From Pseudomonas viridiflava (GTDB lineage: Bacteria; Pseudomonadota; Gammaproteobacteria; Pseudomonadales; Pseudomonadaceae), in contig NZ_UTHA01000078.1 of the NCBI RefSeq assembly GCF_900582195.1, forward strand, positions 124,001 to 188,000: a stretch of 64,000 bases of DNA, in the 5' to 3' direction. Shown one piece after another: positions 56,784 to 64,000 of the stretch. Under the pieces are notes generated by a model. The model worked only from the letters and a program-made list of their open reading frames with translations, ran no database searches and was not told where the DNA came from. Each line of letters opens with the position of its first letter. Position 1 is the stretch's first letter. A program made the position numbers and the translations under genes.

Positions 56784-57988
56784 GTCTGATTCAATGCATC
56801 GATGCCCTCCTGCCGCAGACCCAATGCGGCAAGTGCGGCCATCCCGGATGCAAGCCATATGCACAAGGCATCGCCGAGGGCGAGCCGATCAACAAGTGCC
56901 CGCCGGGCGGTGCCGAAACCATTGCCGCGCTGGCGGAACTGTTGAAAGTGCCGGTGCTGGAACTGGACATCAGTCGCGGTTCGGCGCCGCCGCAAGTGGC
57001 GTTCATCCGTGAGGCCGAATGCATTGGCTGTACCAAGTGCATCCAGGCCTGCCCGATCGATGCGATTGTCGGCGCGGCAAAACTGATGCACACGGTGATC
57101 ATTGAAGAGTGCACCGGTTGCGATCTGTGTGTTGCGCCATGCCCGGTCGATTGCATCGAGATGCATCCATTACCGCCGAGCACGTTGCCGGTGGTGGGTG
57201 GTCTGGCATTCAGTCTTGAAGAACAGCGCGCCCGGACGGCCAAACGCGATCACGCGCGTCAACGTTTCGAGCGCCGAAACGAGCGCTTGCAACGCGAAGA
57301 ACAACAGAAGCAGGCAGAGCGTGAAGCGCGGGCGAAACGGGCGGCGCAACCTGAAGTGAGCGCAACCGATCCGGTGCAGGCAGCGCTTGAGCGGGTGCGC
57401 GCGCAGAAAGCGGCGACCGCGGATGCGGCGCTGAAGAAAGCCAAGATCGATGTGGCCATGAGCCGTGCGCAACTGCACAAGTCGCTGAAGGCTTTCGGCC
57501 ATCCGCCGACGTTCGAGCAGCAGGTACAACTGATCGTGTTGCAGCAGCAATTCGAAGCGGCCGAACAGGCTCTGGCTGCGGTTGAAAGCAGCGCTGCGCC
57601 GGCGCCCACCGTGCCTGCCCCTGCCAAAGACGCCGATCTGAAACGGGCGAAGATCCAGTTGGCTATGCGCCGCGCCGAACTGAAAAAAGCCCAAACCGCC
57701 GAAGCGGCGCCGGAGCAGATCGCCGCGCTGGAACAAGCATTAAGCGATGCCGAGCAGGCCCTGCACGCCGCCGAAGCCAACAGTGAGCAGCCGTTGCCTG
57801 ACCTGGTACGCGTCGAAAAACGCCCGATCGACAGCCAGCTTCGCCAGTTGAAAACCGAATTGGCCTACGCCCGCGCGGACCTCAACAAACTCGAGCGTCG
57901 CGCCGACACGCCCAGTGAAACCCTCGACAAGGCCCGCGCCCGCCTGCAAGACGCCGAGCGCCAGGTGCAAGATCATGTCGCCCCTTGA
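56780..57988 (+). CDS. rnfB: RnfB/RsxB-like ferredoxin subunit, no TM anchor, long coiled-coil tail
   Basis: A 402-residue protein, about twice the usual RnfB length. It begins directly with the Fe-S domain: Cys16, Cys19, Cys24 and Cys40 ([18 protein letters not shown]), then two ferredoxin motifs, [12 protein letters not shown] and [12 protein letters not shown]. The hydrophobic N-terminal helix of normal RnfB is absent. From about residue 150 on there is an Ala/Glu/Lys/Gln-rich helical tail with repeated [21 protein letters not shown] units, reminiscent of the RnfC C-terminus. No rnfC gene is present. It overlaps rnfD by 14 bases. Confidence 0.86.
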   Translation: MSLIQCIDALLPQTQCGKCGHPGCKPYAQGIAEGEPINKCPPGGAETIAALAELLKVPVLELDISRGSAPPQVAFIREAECIGCTKCIQACPIDAIVGAAKLMHTVIIEECTGCDLCVAPCPVDCIEMHPLPPSTLPVVGGLAFSLEEQRARTAKRDHARQRFERRNERLQREEQQKQAEREARAKRAAQPEVSATDPVQAALERVRAQKAATADAALKKAKIDVAMSRAQLHKSLKAFGHPPTFEQQVQLIVLQQQFEAAEQALAAVESSAAPAPTVPAPAKDADLKRAKIQLAMRRAELKKAQTAEAAPEQIAALEQALSDAEQALHAAEANSEQPLPDLVRVEKRPIDSQLRQLKTELAYARADLNKLERRADTPSETLDKARARLQDAERQVQDHVAP

Positions 57989-58958
57989 AGCACCGGACGA
58001 GCGCCTGCTCCAGGCGATGAAACTGGTGCTGCTCGCCGCTTTGCCGGGGCTGCTGACGCTGTTCTGGTGGTACGGTTGGGGCGTGCTGATCAATCTGCTG
58101 CTGGCTATCGTCACCGCGCTGATGGTCGAGGCAGCTGTCCTCCGACTGCGTCGACAGCCAATGCAGCCGACGCTAAGCGACGGCAGTGCGTTGGTCAGCG
58201 CGACATTGCTGGCCGCCGCCTTGCCGCCTTATTGTCCGTGGTGGTTGACCGTCACGGCGATGGCTTCGGGTCTGTTGTTCGGCAAGCACGTGTACGGCGG
58301 CATTGGTAAAAATCCGTTCAATCCGGCGATGCTCGGGTTTGCCTTGGTCGTGGTGATGTTCCCGCAGCCGATGACCCATTGGCCGGCCCATGGCCTGGAT
58401 CTGACGTCGAGCCTTCAACAGGTATTCGGCTTGGGTCAGACTCCGGATGCCTGGGCGCAGGCCACCGTGCTGGACAGCCTGCGCATCAACAAAAGCCTGA
58501 CCATGGACGAGTTGTTCGCCAGCAGTCCGGCCTTCGGTCGCTTTGGTGGGCACGGCGTCGAATGGGTGAATCTGGCGTTTCTCGCTGGCGGGTTGTTTTT
58601 GCTGCAACGCCGGGTCTTTGCCTGGCACGCACCACTGGGCATGCTCGCCAGCCTGTTTGTCGTCAGTCTGCTGTGCTGGAATGGTTCAGGCTCGGACTCG
58701 CAGGGTTCCCCGCTGCTTCATCTGCTTAGCGGTGCGACCATGCTGGGCGCGTTTTTCATCATTACCGAACCGGTTTCCGGCGCTAAAAGCGCACTCGCTC
58801 GTCTGCTGTTCGGCGCAGGTGTCGGGCTGCTGACCTATTTGATTCGCACGTGGGGTGGATACCCGGATGGCGTGGCATTTGCGGTACTGCTGATGAACCT
58901 TTGCGTGCCGGCGCTGGAGCGATTTGCCGCAGGCCGTCAGGTTGAGGTAAGGCCATGA
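57975..58958 (+). CDS. rnfD: RnfD/RsxD-like membrane subunit with altered flavin site
   Basis: A 327-residue multi-TM protein. It aligns well with RsxD at [52 protein letters not shown] and [15 protein letters not shown]. At the place of the E. coli FMN-threonine (SQATP, from memory) this protein has SLTMDE (residues 174-179), so covalent FMN attachment is doubtful. The start at 57975 lies inside the rnfB end; the stop overlaps rnfG by four bases. Confidence 0.86.
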   Translation: MSPLEAPDERLLQAMKLVLLAALPGLLTLFWWYGWGVLINLLLAIVTALMVEAAVLRLRRQPMQPTLSDGSALVSATLLAAALPPYCPWWLTVTAMASGLLFGKHVYGGIGKNPFNPAMLGFALVVVMFPQPMTHWPAHGLDLTSSLQQVFGLGQTPDAWAQATVLDSLRINKSLTMDELFASSPAFGRFGGHGVEWVNLAFLAGGLFLLQRRVFAWHAPLGMLASLFVVSLLCWNGSGSDSQGSPLLHLLSGATMLGAFFIITEPVSGAKSALARLLFGAGVGLLTYLIRTWGGYPDGVAFAVLLMNLCVPALERFAAGRQVEVRP

Positions 58959-59560
58959 ATCGTACGGCCAGCGCGCTTGTTGTGCTGCTGTTGGCGGTCA
59001 TCGGCATCGGTGCAACGTACTTCGTACAGCGCATTAACGCACCACAGATCGTCGCGCAGCAGCGCTTGCTCGAAAGCCGCAAACTGCTTGATTTGCTCCC
59101 GCTCGGCTCCTACGACAACCAACCGTTGGAACAGCCTCTGGCGTTGACAGATATCACCTTGGGCCACAGCACTTTGTCGGGCGGCTATCGCGCGACCCGA
59201 GGCAGCCAGACCGTCGCGATATTGCTGCGCAGTCAGACCCAGGGTTATGCGGGTGCCATCGAACTGCTGATCGCCATCGATGCCACCGGCAAATTATTGG
59301 CTGTGAAAACCCTCGAACAGAACGAAACCCCGGCACTCGGTGGGCGTCTGGGGGACTGGCCGAATGCCTGGCTGCAAACGTTTACCGGTCAATCGGTCAA
59401 TGAGCCGGGCGATGCAGGCTGGGCGCTGAAAAAGGATCAGGGACAATTTGATCAAATAGCCGGTGCAACCATCACCTCTCGCGCAGCGATCAGCGCAATC
59501 CATGATGCCTTGCGCTACTTCGATGAACACCGCACGGCATTGCTGGGGAGCGGAGCATGA
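58955..59560 (+). CDS. rnfG: RnfG/RsxG-like FMN-binding subunit
   Basis: A 201-residue protein with an N-terminal TM anchor (ALVVLLLAVIGIGATYFV) and a periplasmic FMN-binding domain: GYAGAIELLIAIDATGKLLAV and, near the end, DQIAGATITSRA, where Thr172 corresponds to the usual FMN-threonine. This subunit therefore keeps its cofactor site, in contrast with RnfA, RnfD and RnfE. It overlaps both neighbours by four bases. Confidence 0.88.
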   Translation: MNRTASALVVLLLAVIGIGATYFVQRINAPQIVAQQRLLESRKLLDLLPLGSYDNQPLEQPLALTDITLGHSTLSGGYRATRGSQTVAILLRSQTQGYAGAIELLIAIDATGKLLAVKTLEQNETPALGGRLGDWPNAWLQTFTGQSVNEPGDAGWALKKDQGQFDQIAGATITSRAAISAIHDALRYFDEHRTALLGSGA

Positions 59561-60138
59561 ACCGGTCGGCGAGTCTTTCGAACGCGTTGATGCTGACATT
59601 GCTGCTTGGCACCAGTAACTCCTTGGCCGACGCGCTGGTGGCATTATTGATGTTCGCCAGTGTCGTGGGTCTGTATGGCTGGTGCATGCCTGCTTTACGG
59701 TCGCGCCTCACGGGCACAAACGCATTGCTGGCCAGTCTTCTGCTCGCCGCGACCTTCACCAGTTGTGCAGACCTGTTGGCGCAACGCTGGTTTCTACCCT
59801 GGCAGCAGACTTACGGCCTCTATGTGAGCCTGATCGCCCTGCAATGCGTGGTACTGGAACACAATGGCTTCTGGCGCCAATCGCGGGTCGAGCGCTTGAA
59901 ACTCTGCGGCACGTTCGGCGGATTGATGTTGCTGCTCGCCGGGCTGCGTGAACTCAGCGGTCACGGTAGTCTCGGCCGGGGGCTGTCTGAATACTGGCCA
60001 GGTCTTGTTGTATTTAGCCAAGGGCTGCACCTGATCACCCTGATCCCCGGTGCCTTTATTTTGTTGGCGCTGCTGCTGGCGGCGCGTAAGGCGATGATTC
60101 GCCCGAACTCGATATCCAAGGAAACGCATCGCCCATGA
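59557..60138 (+). CDS. rnfE: RnfE/RsxE-like membrane subunit, highly divergent
   Basis: A 193-residue multi-TM protein. RnfE-like parts are LLLGTSNSLADALVALLMFA, SLIALQCVVLEHNGFW (keeping one conserved Cys) and LAGLRELSGHGSLG. The first Cys of the LGLCP motif in RsxE is absent. The identity is supported more by place in the operon and topology than by similarity. It overlaps rnfG and nth by four bases each. Confidence 0.75.
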   Translation: MNRSASLSNALMLTLLLGTSNSLADALVALLMFASVVGLYGWCMPALRSRLTGTNALLASLLLAATFTSCADLLAQRWFLPWQQTYGLYVSLIALQCVVLEHNGFWRQSRVERLKLCGTFGGLMLLLAGLRELSGHGSLGRGLSEYWPGLVVFSQGLHLITLIPGAFILLALLLAARKAMIRPNSISKETHRP

Positions 60139-60773
60139 ATGCTGCAAAACGTCTGGAGATCTTCCGCCGCCTGCACGAAGACAATCCGGAGCCGAAGACT
60201 GAGCTGGCCTACTCCTCGCCGTTCGAACTGCTGATCGCCGTGATTCTTTCAGCACAGTCGACTGACGTCGGCGTCAACAAGGCCACGGCAAAGCTGTTTC
60301 CGGTGGCCAATACGCCGGCTGCCATCCACGCTCTGGGGGTCGAAGGTCTGTCCGAATACATCAAGACGATTGGCCTCTACAACAGCAAGGCCAAGAACGT
60401 CATAGAAACCTGCCGCTTGCTGGTCGAGCGCCATGGCAGCGAGGTCCCGCAAACCCGTGAGGAGCTCGAAGCCTTGCCCGGAGTGGGCCGCAAGACCGCC
60501 AACGTCGTGCTCAACACGGCTTTCCGCCAACTGACCATGGCCGTCGACACCCACATCTTTCGGGTCAGCAATCGCACCGGCATTGCACCGGGTAAAAATG
60601 TCGTTGAAGTGGAAAAGAAGCTGATGAAGTTTGTACCCAAAGAATTCCTGCTCGACTCCCACCACTGGCTTATTCTTCATGGCCGTTACGTGTGTCTGGC
60701 TCGCAAGCCACGCTGCGGCAGTTGCCGCATCGAGGATTTGTGCGAGTACAAAGACAAAACTTCGGACGATTGA
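60135..60773 (+). CDS. nth: Endonuclease III (DNA glycosylase/AP lyase)
   Basis: A 212-residue base-excision repair enzyme for oxidised pyrimidines. The helix-hairpin-helix LEALPGVGRKTANVVLNTAF carries the catalytic Lys, VDTHIFRVSNR carries the catalytic Asp, and the [4Fe-4S] loop is CLARKPRCGSCRIEDLC (C-X6-C-X2-C-X5-C). It is the last gene of the rnf operon (overlap with rnfE), a linkage conserved in many gammaproteobacteria. Confidence 0.97.
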   Translation: MNAAKRLEIFRRLHEDNPEPKTELAYSSPFELLIAVILSAQSTDVGVNKATAKLFPVANTPAAIHALGVEGLSEYIKTIGLYNSKAKNVIETCRLLVERHGSEVPQTREELEALPGVGRKTANVVLNTAFRQLTMAVDTHIFRVSNRTGIAPGKNVVEVEKKLMKFVPKEFLLDSHHWLILHGRYVCLARKPRCGSCRIEDLCEYKDKTSDD

Positions 60774-60879
60774 CCGGCTATTGGAATAATTGATAAGTCG
60801 ATTGAAAAAATCTTTTTTACCCGCCGCAGGAATGTCGATATAAGGAGCGCCAAAGGCATTCTTAGCCGGGAGTTAGCTG

Positions 60880-61053
60880 ATGAGTAGCGACAAAGAGCCA
60901 CTGGATGTAGATGACGATATCCCCGCGGAAACGGATGACGAACCTGTGGTCGAAGTCGCCAAGACCAATCTCAGCAAGCGCCGTACGATCGATAACCTGC
61001 TTGAGGAGCGTCGACTGCAAAAGCAATTGGCCGAATACGATTTTGATGACTGA
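60880..61053 (+). CDS. PA3496-family small acidic protein, 57 aa
   Basis: A 57-residue protein that starts MSSDKEPLDVDDDIPAE and ends with the helix RRTIDNLLEERRLQKQLAEYDFDD. GGAG eight bases before the ATG supports it. It follows nth as PA3496 follows PA3495 in P. aeruginosa; the family has been called a putative envelope-integrity protein, but evidence for a role is thin. A terminator follows directly. Confidence 0.8.
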   Translation: MSSDKEPLDVDDDIPAETDDEPVVEVAKTNLSKRRTIDNLLEERRLQKQLAEYDFDD

Positions 61054-61061
61054 CATTTGAG

Positions 61062-61085
61062 AGCCTCCCGAACCGGAGGCTTTTC
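61062..61085 (+). terminator. Terminator after the small acidic protein
   Basis: AGCCTCC-CGAACC-GGAGGCT followed by TTTC. It could also serve the convergent regulator gene. Confidence 0.85.
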
Positions 61086-61142
61086 ATTTTCTGCGGCTAG
61101 CTGAGTTTGATCGGCCCATGACCCTGTCAGCCATCGATACAT

Positions 61143-61769
61143 TCATACCAGACCATTACGCTGCGCCAACTCGATCAGATCAACCAGAGAGCGCGCATTG
61201 AGCTTCAGTAAAAGGCGCGTTTTGTAGGTGCTGACGGTCTTGTTGCTCAAAAACATGCCATCGGCGATTTCCTTGTTGGTCTTGCCCCGCGCCAACTGCT
61301 GCAACACCATCATTTCCCGACCGGACAGACGATCAACCATGTCGGCTTCACTGGCATTGCCCAGACTGGTGCGCACTGTATGCAAAGCCTGATTGGGAAA
61401 ATAACTGTAGCCGGACAATACCGCCTTGATTGCACTTAGCAATTCGGTCAGATCCTGTTGTTTACAGACATAACCCGCCGCACCCGACTGCATGCAGCGC
61501 ATTGAAAAGTGCCCGGGCGCCTGGGAAGTCAATACCAGTACTTTAATAGGCATGGCGGTTGAGGTCAGGCGTGCAATAACTTCCAGACCGTCAAGTTTCG
61601 GTATTCCAATATCCAGAATGACAATATCCGGCAATTGTTCTCGAGCAAGTTGTAACGCATCTACACCATTATCAGTTTCTGCGATGACTTCGTAGCCATG
61701 ACGTTCCATCAGCATACGTACCGCAAGACGAATGACAGGGTGATCATCCACGATCAGCACTTTATTCAT
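61143..61769 (-). CDS. NarL/BvgA-type response regulator
   Basis: A 208-residue regulator. Receiver domain with DDHPVIRLAVRMLMERHGYE and phospho-Asp53 (ILDIGIPKLDG); C-terminal LuxR-type HTH with LSGREMMVLQQLARGKTNKEI and LSNKTVSTYKTRLL. It resembles BvgA/RocA1-type regulators, often orphan or paired with a distant hybrid kinase. No kinase gene is in the window. ATG 61769 is chosen at MNKVLIVDDH; a longer frame upstream runs into the AT-rich promoter region. Confidence 0.85.
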   Translation of the reverse strand: MNKVLIVDDHPVIRLAVRMLMERHGYEVIAETDNGVDALQLAREQLPDIVILDIGIPKLDGLEVIARLTSTAMPIKVLVLTSQAPGHFSMRCMQSGAAGYVCKQQDLTELLSAIKAVLSGYSYFPNQALHTVRTSLGNASEADMVDRLSGREMMVLQQLARGKTNKEIADGMFLSNKTVSTYKTRLLLKLNARSLVDLIELAQRNGLV

Positions 61770-62275
61770 GGGCAAGTCCAGTTTCGCTGTTCGAATTTTT
61801 AGAACACGCACAATAGCCCAGTCACTTGCTCGATGGCATGCCGGGGTTATGATGCACTTGCATCGAAAGACATCCCCTACAGTCATTGCGGATTAATCCT
61901 ACAAAAAACCTCTACCTCTCTAAACATCCGACGTTATTCCCTTCTCTGCTCAAAGCAATAACGCACTGTTTACTTGTTACAAACTACGACTAACGCTCTC
62001 CGATTCGTCACTCACCGCCGACCAGCATCAGGCCGTAACGGCCTTAACATCTTCCTACTGCGCCCGCCGACGACATTGATTAAAAACTGGAAACACAAGG
62101 CAATTGCAGGCACACCATGTCGAAAACACCGCGCCCAATATAAACACTTGAAACAAGATATTTATACCTAAGCAAATGCTTTTGCTATAAATATAAAAAT
62201 CCGAAACCCAACTACCAGACAACCAACCAAACAAATCAACCAACTATGAGAAAGACCAGACAAAAGAGTACAAGC
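61770..62275. other. AT-rich divergent intergenic region
   Basis: About 500 bases without a convincing gene. Base composition drops sharply from about 61880 to 62280. A weak hairpin, GTTATT...AATAAC, lies at about 61933-61962. It must contain the promoters of the regulator (minus) and of the unknown membrane protein (plus), but no box can be named with confidence. A 65-codon open frame at 61974-62171 has no ribosome site. Confidence 0.4.
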
Positions 62276-62992
62276 ATGCTGAAAATAAAAAAAAAGATCA
62301 CTAACCCAATGACGGTAATTGCCATATTTGCAGCCATCTCGGAAACATCAGCCGCGATTTCCCTGCCATTTCTCGACAACAAGGACAGAGAGATATATGT
62401 GTGGTTTCTGATCAGCTTTCCGTTCTATTTACTATTTTTGTTTTTTATAACTTTAAACTTCAACTATCGCTCCCTCTACTCACCATCAGACTTCGGCAAG
62501 GACAAGAACTTCCTGAAAGTCATCGACAACAATGATCGCGAGACCAAACGACACGCATCAACTCAGGAGTCATCCGCGCAAGGTACGTTTGGACTATCAA
62601 GTTGTGTCGTGCCCAGCGAGTCAGGCACAGTGGAATGCAAAGACTCGTGCACAGTGCACACCGCGCCCGACCCGCCTGCGGACAGCAACACAAAGTCGAG
62701 CCTGATTGTTCAGCACAACATTCAGTTGCCCGCGTGGGTCAGCAGTCTGCACCTCATTGATGCGCGAGATGTCGATGCGTCGAAAGAGTTAGCCACGATT
62801 CTGGAAAACATCCGTAACCTCGACAGGAAAACTGCCCGTGTGGTGGTTTTTCTTTCCAATCACGTGTCGGACGTTGTATTGACAAAAAACGCGCTGCTGC
62901 AAATCAAACAGGTAAAAAAAGGCTCAGGCAAAACGCTTTGTATTGTTTATAACCTGTGCTCACAAGCGGTGACGCTACTGGGGCGGGCATGA
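62276..62992 (+). CDS. Unknown two-TM membrane protein with cytoplasmic C-terminal domain
   Basis: A 238-residue protein, not recognised. A basic start (MLKIKKK) leads to TM1 (PMTVIAIFAAISETSAAI) and TM2 (VWFLISFPFYLLFLFFIT), then NFNYRSLYSPSDF. A polar linker (about 80-140) follows, then a compact domain (SLHLIDARDVDASKELATIL ... ARVVVFLSNH ... LCIVYNLCSQAV) that looks alpha/beta. Codon use and the AT-rich N-terminal half differ from the surroundings, which suggests transfer. AGAG supports this start; ATG 62246 lacks a ribosome site. Confidence 0.6.
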   Translation: MLKIKKKITNPMTVIAIFAAISETSAAISLPFLDNKDREIYVWFLISFPFYLLFLFFITLNFNYRSLYSPSDFGKDKNFLKVIDNNDRETKRHASTQESSAQGTFGLSSCVVPSESGTVECKDSCTVHTAPDPPADSNTKSSLIVQHNIQLPAWVSSLHLIDARDVDASKELATILENIRNLDRKTARVVVFLSNHVSDVVLTKNALLQIKQVKKGSGKTLCIVYNLCSQAVTLLGRA

Positions 62993-63062
62993 AAGATGAG
63001 TCGTAGCCACAAGCGCGAAGACCAGCAACGCGACTCGATCACAGGCAGACAAAGAATTATGC

Positions 63063-63103
63063 AAAAAGGGCGACCTTGTCTCGATGACAAGGCCGCCCTT
63101 TTC
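63063..63103 (-). terminator. Rho-independent terminator of argG
   Basis: AAAAGGGCG...CGCCCTTTT with an inner CCTTGTC/GACAAGG stem, located 23 bases after the argG stop; A/T runs on both sides allow bidirectional use. Confidence 0.88.
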
Positions 63104-63125
63104 ATTACACTTCAGACCGCATCGC

Positions 63126-64000
63126 TTAGAACAACTTGCGGCCCTTGTTGGCAGCAATGCGCATGCGTAGCGCGTTGAGCTTGATGAAGCCCGCCGCGTC
63201 AGCCTGGTTGTAAGCACCGCCGTCTTCTTCGAAGGTCGCGATGTTGGAATCGAACAGCGAATCGTCGGACTTGCGGCCAGTGACGATCACGTTGCCTTTG
63301 TACAGTTTCAGGCGCACAACGCCGTTCACGTTGACCTGCGAAGCGTCGATCATCTGCTGCAGCATCAGACGCTCCGGGCTCCACCAGTAACCGGTGTAGA
63401 TCAGGCTGGCATATTTCGGCATCAGCTCGTCTTTGAGGTGAGCGACTTCGCGGTCCAGAGTGATCGACTCGATGGCGCGGTGAGCGCGCAGCATGATGGT
63501 GCCGCCCGGGGTTTCGTAGCAACCACGGGACTTCATGCCGACGTAACGGTTTTCGACGATGTCGAGACGGCCGATACCGTGAGCACCACCGATCTTGTTC
63601 AGCGTCGCCAGCACGGTGGCCGGGGTCATTTCGACGCCGTCCAGTGCAACGATGTCGCCGTTACGGTAAGTCAGTTCCAGGTATTGCGCTTTGTCAGGAG
63701 CGTTCTCCGGGGAGACGGTCCATTTCCACATGTCTTCTTCGTGCTCGGTCCACGTATCTTCCAGCACGCCGCCTTCATAGGAGATGTGCAGCAGGTTGGC
63801 GTCCATCGAGTACGGGGATTTCTTCTTGCCGTGACGCTCGATCGGGATCGCGTGCTTCTCGGCGTAGTCCATCAGCTTCTCGCGGGACAGCAGGTCCCAC
63901 TCACGCCAAGGGGCAATCACTTTTACGCCCGGCTTGAGCGCGTAGGCACCCAGCTCGAAACGCACCTGGTCGTTGCCCTTGCCGGTCGCGCCGTGGGAAA
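63126..64000 (-). CDS. argG: Argininosuccinate synthase, C-terminal part (5' end beyond window)
   Basis: The frame stays open to the window edge and reads [20 protein letters not shown], a classical ArgG segment, so the gene continues to the right. Other marks are [37 protein letters not shown] and [12 protein letters not shown]. The enzyme joins citrulline and aspartate with ATP in arginine synthesis. About 291 of some 405 residues are present. Confidence 0.97.
   Translation of the reverse strand, partial: SHGATGKGNDQVRFELGAYALKPGVKVIAPWREWDLLSREKLMDYAEKHAIPIERHGKKKSPYSMDANLLHISYEGGVLEDTWTEHEEDMWKWTVSPENAPDKAQYLELTYRNGDIVALDGVEMTPATVLATLNKIGGAHGIGRLDIVENRYVGMKSRGCYETPGGTIMLRAHRAIESITLDREVAHLKDELMPKYASLIYTGYWWSPERLMLQQMIDASQVNVNGVVRLKLYKGNVIVTGRKSDDSLFDSNIATFEEDGGAYNQADAAGFIKLNALRMRIAANKGRKLF

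Noticed and set aside
61974..62171. 65-codon frame in the AT-rich region
   Set aside because: No ribosome site, unusual composition and no domain; treated as intergenic.

Overview
The window is a 64 kb piece of a high-GC chromosome from a Pseudomonas of the fluorescens group. The evidence is: a PA4363-PA4389-like gene order (argP, ACT protein, lysine exporter, sodB, bifA, imelysin operon, mexVW, inaA, colSR, groESL, fxsA), a pobR/pobA pair, a metG-rnf-nth block, and many GTGGGAGCGAGC-type REPIN repeats. No rRNA, tRNA, CRISPR array, prophage or insertion sequence was seen. The first CDS (a TcC-type RHS toxin) and the last (argG) run off the window.

Layout. 1-5.3 kb: two tandem TccC-like RHS genes with related cores and unrelated C-terminal tips. 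5.4-10.1 kb: a DctB/DctD-type two-component pair (MifS/MifR-like) followed by an MHS-family 2-oxoglutarate permease gene that carries a -24/-12 sigma54 promoter and two upstream dyads. 10.5-13.6 kb: a secreted GYDRTGSA-repeat protein, a flavin reductase, a small unknown protein, an ABM-fold monooxygenase and an AraC regulator. 13.8-18.0 kb: an aldehyde dehydrogenase and a ThDP decarboxylase (AruI-like) overlapping by ATGA, with a divergent LysR gene. 18.2-21.0 kb: an NAD(P)-binding oxidoreductase, an MBL-fold protein, a LysR regulator and a 58-residue membrane peptide. 21.2-25.0 kb: pobR/pobA and a DHA2 exporter. 25.1-28.1 kb: a double-Cache periplasmic protein, a coiled-coil membrane protein and an extended SDR.

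28.2-48.0 kb: argP with the ACT protein and LysE/ArgO exporter, sodB, bifA (TTG start), the imelysin/di-heme/imelysin/DUF1513 operon, mexVW, a small secreted protein with inaA and a methyltransferase, colS-colR, and a PAP2 phosphatase. Two sites that match the recalled ColR consensus exactly lie before the methyltransferase operon and before the PAP2 gene. 48.2-52.7 kb: groEL/groES, fxsA, a HugZ-like protein and an SDR. 52.8-61.1 kb: mrp/apbC, metG, a strongly modified rnfABDGE cluster, nth and a PA3496-like small protein. 61.1-64 kb: a NarL/BvgA-type regulator, an AT-rich patch with an unknown two-TM protein, and the end of argG.

The most unusual item is the Rnf-like cluster. It has no rnfC, both conserved RnfA cysteines and the first RnfE cysteine are replaced, RnfB has no membrane anchor and carries a long coiled-coil tail, and the RnfD flavin site is altered. 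All reading frames are nevertheless intact and overlap by 4-14 bases. P. aeruginosa locus numbers and family facts are from memory; no search was run.
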